A stretch of 64,000 nt of DNA, from NCBI GenBank assembly GCA_965240325.2, contig OZ251245.1:434001-498000 (forward strand). The letters are read 5' to 3'. The DNA is from Rebecca billardiae RCC1528. Lineage: Eukaryota > Haptophyta. Below are positions 63,905-64,000 of the stretch, in pieces; the stretch's first letter is position 1, and every line of letters starts with the position of its first letter. The translations under genes and the position numbers were made by a program. The notes under the pieces were generated by a model. It worked only from the letters and a program-made list of their open reading frames with translations, was not told the origin of the DNA and searched no databases.

Positions 63905-64000
63905 GCGCGCGGCGTGCTGGCAGCGAGCTGGGACGCGGCGCCCGCCCCCAGCTAGCTTCACGTCGGCGGCGTGAGCGCCCGAGCCACTCCCAACTCGCCA

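Overview
This 64 kb window is nuclear DNA from a GC-rich unicellular eukaryote, most likely a haptophyte alga (confidence about 0.6; a pelagophyte or a related chromist lineage is not excluded). The reasons are spliceosomal introns in ten of the sixteen genes, very GC-rich codon use with Gly/Ala/Pro-rich low-complexity linkers, two proteins with plastid-style bipartite leaders (TauE/SafE-like and UPF0016-like), and the gene repertoire: MEF2-type MADS box, calpain, P5A ATPase, CASTOR-like ACT protein and pherophorin-like proline-rich protein. Most introns begin GTGCGC and end GCAG. I assigned exons by frame continuity and phase agreement across junctions; no transcript data were available.

Layout. 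0-17 kb is gene-rich: a mitochondrial-type DnaJ protein (-) and a calpain (+) diverge from a 133-bp spacer, followed by a DEAH-box RNA helicase, a MEF2-like MADS protein and a large PAS-domain protein. 17-38 kb is repeat-rich: an inverted monomer array (19.2-21.5 kb), a membrane LRR gene built of near-identical one-LRR exon cassettes (21.7-25.2 kb), a small TIR element, diverged repeats, one type II membrane protein gene (29.0-30.3 kb), tandem, mini- and microsatellites (31-34 kb), a 463-bp exact duplication, and a fold-back element nested in the terminal repeat of a larger element (35.3-37.9 kb). 38-64 kb is gene-rich again: TauE/SafE-like transporter, SGNH hydrolase, a third fold-back repeat, an orphan protein of about 917 aa, NHL-repeat protein, PAN/proline-rich membrane protein, P5A ATPase, a putative glycosyltransferase, a TLC-domain protein, a UPF0016 (Gdt1/PAM71-like) transporter and a CASTOR-like ACT-domain protein.

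There is no operon logic, as expected for a eukaryotic nucleus. The genes group loosely into secretory and membrane functions (P5A ATPase, glycosyltransferase, SGNH hydrolase, PAN, NHL and LRR surface proteins), plastid transport (TauE/SafE, UPF0016), regulation (MEF2, PAS protein, CASTOR-like) and proteostasis or RNA handling (DnaJ, calpain, helicase).

The most unusual locus is the LRR gene at 21714-25210. Twelve LRR exons, the eleven internal ones all frame-neutral and bounded by phase-2 introns, share nearly constant 3' halves and very similar introns. They differ almost only in the first 6-11 codons, which encode the exposed LRR beta-strand. That is the pattern expected of an exon-cassette system for making or selecting variable recognition surfaces.
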